A model generated the notes under the pieces. It saw nothing but the letters and a program-made list of their open reading frames with translations, was not told the DNA's origin and searched no databases. Both the position numbers and the translations under genes were made by a program. Below, piece after piece: positions 60,868-64,000 of a stretch of DNA of 64,000 bases; position 1 is the first letter of the stretch, and each line of letters starts with the position of its first letter. The DNA comes from Collybia mongolica (Eukaryota > Basidiomycota > Agaricomycetes > Agaricales > Clitocybaceae). The stretch lies in NCBI GenBank assembly GCA_013420905.1, contig JAAXNY010000011.1, positions 2,356,001 through 2,420,000 on the forward strand. Reading direction: 5' to 3'.

Positions 60868-61868
60868 ATGCGTCCAACATTGTTACTTCAGAAATCGGGA
60901 CGGTCGGCTTGGAAGGGTGCGTTTTTTCTGTTGGTCCTGTGTTTTGTTCTGTCTTCCTGCGTTGGGTATTGCTGCTCTTCGCTCAGATGGTGTGACGTTG
61001 CGTCACTTCGCGGGCCAGCCAGGCTGAGGGGGATCAAGCACTATGGGCAGCGCGATTTTGTCTTCTAAGCTATTGTTTTCACGTTGCTAATTGGTTCTCT
61101 TTCCTTCCCTCATACATATCCTGATTCATGACTCATATACATCTGGAATACCGCCAATTTCGAATGCACATATTTTCGAACCTATAATTTCCAAACTGGT
61201 GCCGCATTCTCCCCGGAACACACTACACGGAAACCTTGACTTTTGATGGATGTAGGCCCCTACTTCGTCCCGTTCCCTAACTTGCGCGAGGCAATCTCGA
61301 ACCATGTTGCGATCAAGACTCAGGCGCGGTCATGTACGATTCTACCCAATTTTGTAGGGTGAGTGGCAGGTCACTCTTCTTTTGTCTTACTCCTTTGGGG
61401 TTTGTTGGTTCTTTGTTCGATGTGGTTTGACGAGAGGCCTTGAGTTTAGTATGGGCTAGTACACAGTTATAAACAGGGGGGGGGGTTATCATTCGCTGTC
61501 GATGTTGTTGCATCAGTCGCGTATCTGCTTCCTTGCTTTACATCAAAATTTTCACGTTTACTATGTTTACTACATTGATATCACGTTATGTTCGCATGCT
61601 GACACCGTCTGCTTTGTAGGGTACGTTTTATGGTGCACAACGGCAGAGACTACGTGCCGGTGACGGTGACGCAGGACATGGTGGGGCACAAACTGGGGGA
61701 GTTCTCACATACGAAGAAGAGGTTTACCTACAAGTGCGTATTGTGTTGCTCGGTTGCCTTGCGTATTGTTCTTCTGTTCTACAACCATCACATCTTAGTT
61801 TTGTGCTGTGGCTTGGCTCGTGATAGGATCTGATCGTGATTTTTTTTAGGGCGACCAAGAACAAGTAG
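60868..61868 (+). CDS. RSM19: Mitochondrial small-subunit ribosomal protein uS19m
   Basis: This is a bacterial-type S19 protein of the mitochondrial ribosome, sited in the small-subunit head. Four exons (60868-60916, 61256-61358, 61620-61733, 61850-61868) give 94 aa, the usual length. Conserved blocks are [47 protein letters not shown] and [16 protein letters not shown], ending YKATKNK. The last exon is only 19 nt, and the first intron is about 340 nt. The start ATG gives [17 protein letters not shown], typical of this protein. No separate targeting peptide is visible. Confidence 0.95.
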
Positions 61869-62477
61869 GGAAACACGCGGGGGTTTGAGAAACAAAGGGT
61901 GTTTGCTGTGGCCTTTCCCCCTTCCTGTGTCGATGGGGTTACATGGCCGACTGAGATGTCTTTACGCTTATTTATGCATCGGGGAGAGACCGAGCGCTTT
62001 GTATACAAGCTTTATAATATGGTTTTGGCCCTCGGATGAAAGTATGTGGGGATGTGGATGAGAAGGTTCGTGCTTTGCTGTGTCCTTTGACAGGGATATT
62101 GGAGGCACAGCCCTGGTCCTGAGATAGCGACTTGCCTGGTTTGTGCGCAAAGAACTAGTCCAGTGTATATATGTACATTTCGTTGAGATATATGCATGAT
62201 TACGGTGATAGAGCGTACACATTGGATCTGTGTTCCCTTGGCAATAATAATAGGGAAGACCGGATAGATCCGATCGGTCGTGCCAAACAAGAACCACAAC
62301 TGAGTGGTTGTCGTCGAAATCGGGTCTCAGATTGAGAGCAACGCCAACGACGACGCCCACTTACACGACGTTAACGACAACGCGATCGCCTCGTCCGTCT
62401 CCGCAGACGGCGCTCCTCTAATTTCCCAGCTCCGCCACCCCCTCGCCGTTGTTGCCGTCTGATCGCCATCGCTGCCG
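61869..62477. other. Intergenic between uS19m and the PAK kinase gene
   Basis: This is the 3' flank of uS19m and the promoter/5' UTR of the kinase gene. A C-rich pyrimidine tract (62370-62470) precedes the kinase ATG. I see no gene. Confidence 0.5.
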
Positions 62478-64000
62478 ATGTCCTACCACACCGTCACCCC
62501 GACCTCCCTCACCCCATCCCGCCCTGCCCCACAGGCTCCTCAGCGCCGCGAAACTGAATCCTCAAGCCCACAGTCTTACAATTCAAGCGCCGCTCTTGTC
62601 AATTCCGGTTACAATCCCTCCTTTGCCTTCAGCCCGTCCTCGCCGTCCTCCTCGTCCTATACTACCTACTCTAGCATCGGGGGTGGCATCGGCGCCACTC
62701 CAAATCGCAACCCCGATGCCCCCTTCAGCAGCTCACAGATCGTGCGCTGTGGCCCCGCCAGCATCAAGGAGGAAGGCACATTCGCCAGCTGGATCTGGAA
62801 GCTCAAGTGGCTAGTCCTCAAGGAGCAGACACTCACCATCCACAAATCAGAAGTGAGAACAGCTCCGTACATTGATGCGTATACTGAACGCCTGTAGAAC
62901 TCACCACAACAAACGGTTATCCTCCTCCGCGACATCTCCAACATCGAGCGAACCGACCTGAAGCCGTATTGTCTGCTGCTCGAGGCCAAGGATAAGCGGT
63001 ATTATCTCTCGTTGAAGAATGACGAGGAGGTATATGGGTGGCAGGACGATGTGTACTCGCGCAGCCCCCTCATGGGTGTATCTAACCCCACCAACTTTGT
63101 TCACAAAGTCCATGTTGGCTTCGATCCTTTATCTGGTGCTTTCACTGTGAGTTCAATCTATCTGTTATATTCATTTTATCCGTGGAAAGGATTTGCGCGT
63201 CGAGCTCGGCTTTCGTGGAAGGTCTGCTAGGTGAAGGGAATCGTCAACGGACTGGTTGCCTCCTTATCCTGTGGTAGAAAGAAGTTTCCGCCAACCACCT
63301 CCTTCATCATTATGCATTGAAGGCAAGCCTTCCCCCTGTGGCCATGCACTCCCAATCTATTCACCTTCCCCTTACATGGACGAGCTACCATCTTCAAAGC
63401 TTCCCTACATTATCTTTCTCGTGTCTGGCGATGGCTGACTCCATACTCCAACAGGGCATGCCAGAACAATGGAGCAAACTTCTCACCAAGTCTGCAATCA
63501 CTCGCGAGGATTACGCGAAAGATCCACAAGCCGTGCTTGATGTCCTCGAATTCTACACAGATCACCAAAAGCGCGAGTTGGAGGACATGGGTCAGTCGAT
63601 TTCCTTGATCATTCGTGTTTTCTGTTTTTCATGATCTCTTTTTTAAAGGCGCCCCCGCCCGCTTCAACGCAGGCACAGGACTTGGCGGAATGAGCAAACT
63701 GAGCTCGTCCTCGACCGCAACCACCGTCGCCTCCGGTACGAGTACGCTCGTCGGTACTTCCACCTCTAGCTCTGCAAGTCCACGGCCAGGTCCCCCCAAA
63801 CGCCTCGACTCAGCGCCACCCGGGCTCGGCCCAAACGAGGAGAGCCTTGCATCCGCAGCAGCAATGGCAGCAGAGCTTGTCAACGGCTCGCACGCAGCAC
63901 ACTCCTCAAATAACCTCAGTCCGCCCCACCCCCTACCCAGCACACCATCGTCTACTGGCAGCATCGGCCCACGTGCTCCCGCACCAGCGACGCGCGGCGG
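62478..64000 (+). CDS. CLA4: PAK-family kinase, Cla4 type, 5' part
   Basis: Cla4/PAK kinases are Cdc42/Rac effectors that control septins, budding and polarity. Four exons are in the window (62478-62852, 62898-63146, 63455-63590, 63649 onward). A serine-rich N-terminus is followed by a PH domain (about residues 98-180: [20 protein letters not shown], then [16 protein letters not shown] and a closing tryptophan in VYGWQDDVY) and a CRIB motif [17 protein letters not shown] with the typical [10 protein letters not shown] extension. A long S/T/A/P-rich linker then runs off the right edge. The kinase domain must lie beyond 64000. A PH domain before the CRIB separates Cla4 from most PAKs that lack it. 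Confidence 0.93.

Overview
The window reads as nuclear DNA of a basidiomycete, probably an agaricomycete. The genes are cut by many introns of about 45-75 nt, the gene families are fungal, and the mobile elements (Tad-like LINE, copia and other LTR elements, PIF/Harbinger, Tc1, hAT, pogo-like, Helitron) are those usual in mushroom genomes. Species cannot be fixed from the sequence.

Layout. (1) 0-5.3 kb: a very intron-rich glycogen phosphorylase on the minus strand, behind the edge of another minus-strand gene. (2) 5.8-14.5 kb: a repeat island poor in CpG. It holds a pogo-like TIR element, a decayed nuclease/kinase gene of an agaricomycete multicopy family, and a younger PIF/Harbinger element whose two genes both splice to intact frames. 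(3) 15.4-22 kb: a CpG-normal gene block with a Msb1-like morphogenesis protein (minus) and a single-pass membrane protein with a PPxY tail (plus). (4) 22.4-58 kb: a second, much larger repeat island. In order: a hAT-type MITE with an 8-bp target duplication, a copia 5' LTR plus gag cut by a Harbinger end, a head-to-tail series of decayed Helitrons, LTR and LINE fragments, an imperfect palindrome of about 11.7 kb carrying further insertions, and a long ankyrin array. (5) 57.8-59.2 kb: the 5' part of a minus-strand multi-pass membrane protein whose 3' part is that array. About 20 ankyrin units, each mostly one exon plus one intron of about 150 bp, are split by a 7.6-kb LINE, a 0.95-kb retroposon and an intact Tc1 element. 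(6) 60.8-64 kb: mitochondrial ribosomal protein uS19m (complete, 4 exons) and the 5' part of a PH-CRIB PAK kinase (Cla4 type) running off the right edge.

The housekeeping genes (glycogen breakdown, polarity through Msb1-like and Cla4-like proteins, mitochondrial translation) are unrelated neighbours on CpG-normal DNA. Old repeats between them have lost CpG through C-to-T changes, seen directly by comparing two copies of one LTR, while the youngest insertions keep CpG. The most notable items are three microexons (5, 5 and 14 nt) in the phosphorylase gene, the exon-per-repeat ankyrin array attached to a membrane domain, the large palindrome, and two mobile elements that still look autonomous (Harbinger and Tc1).
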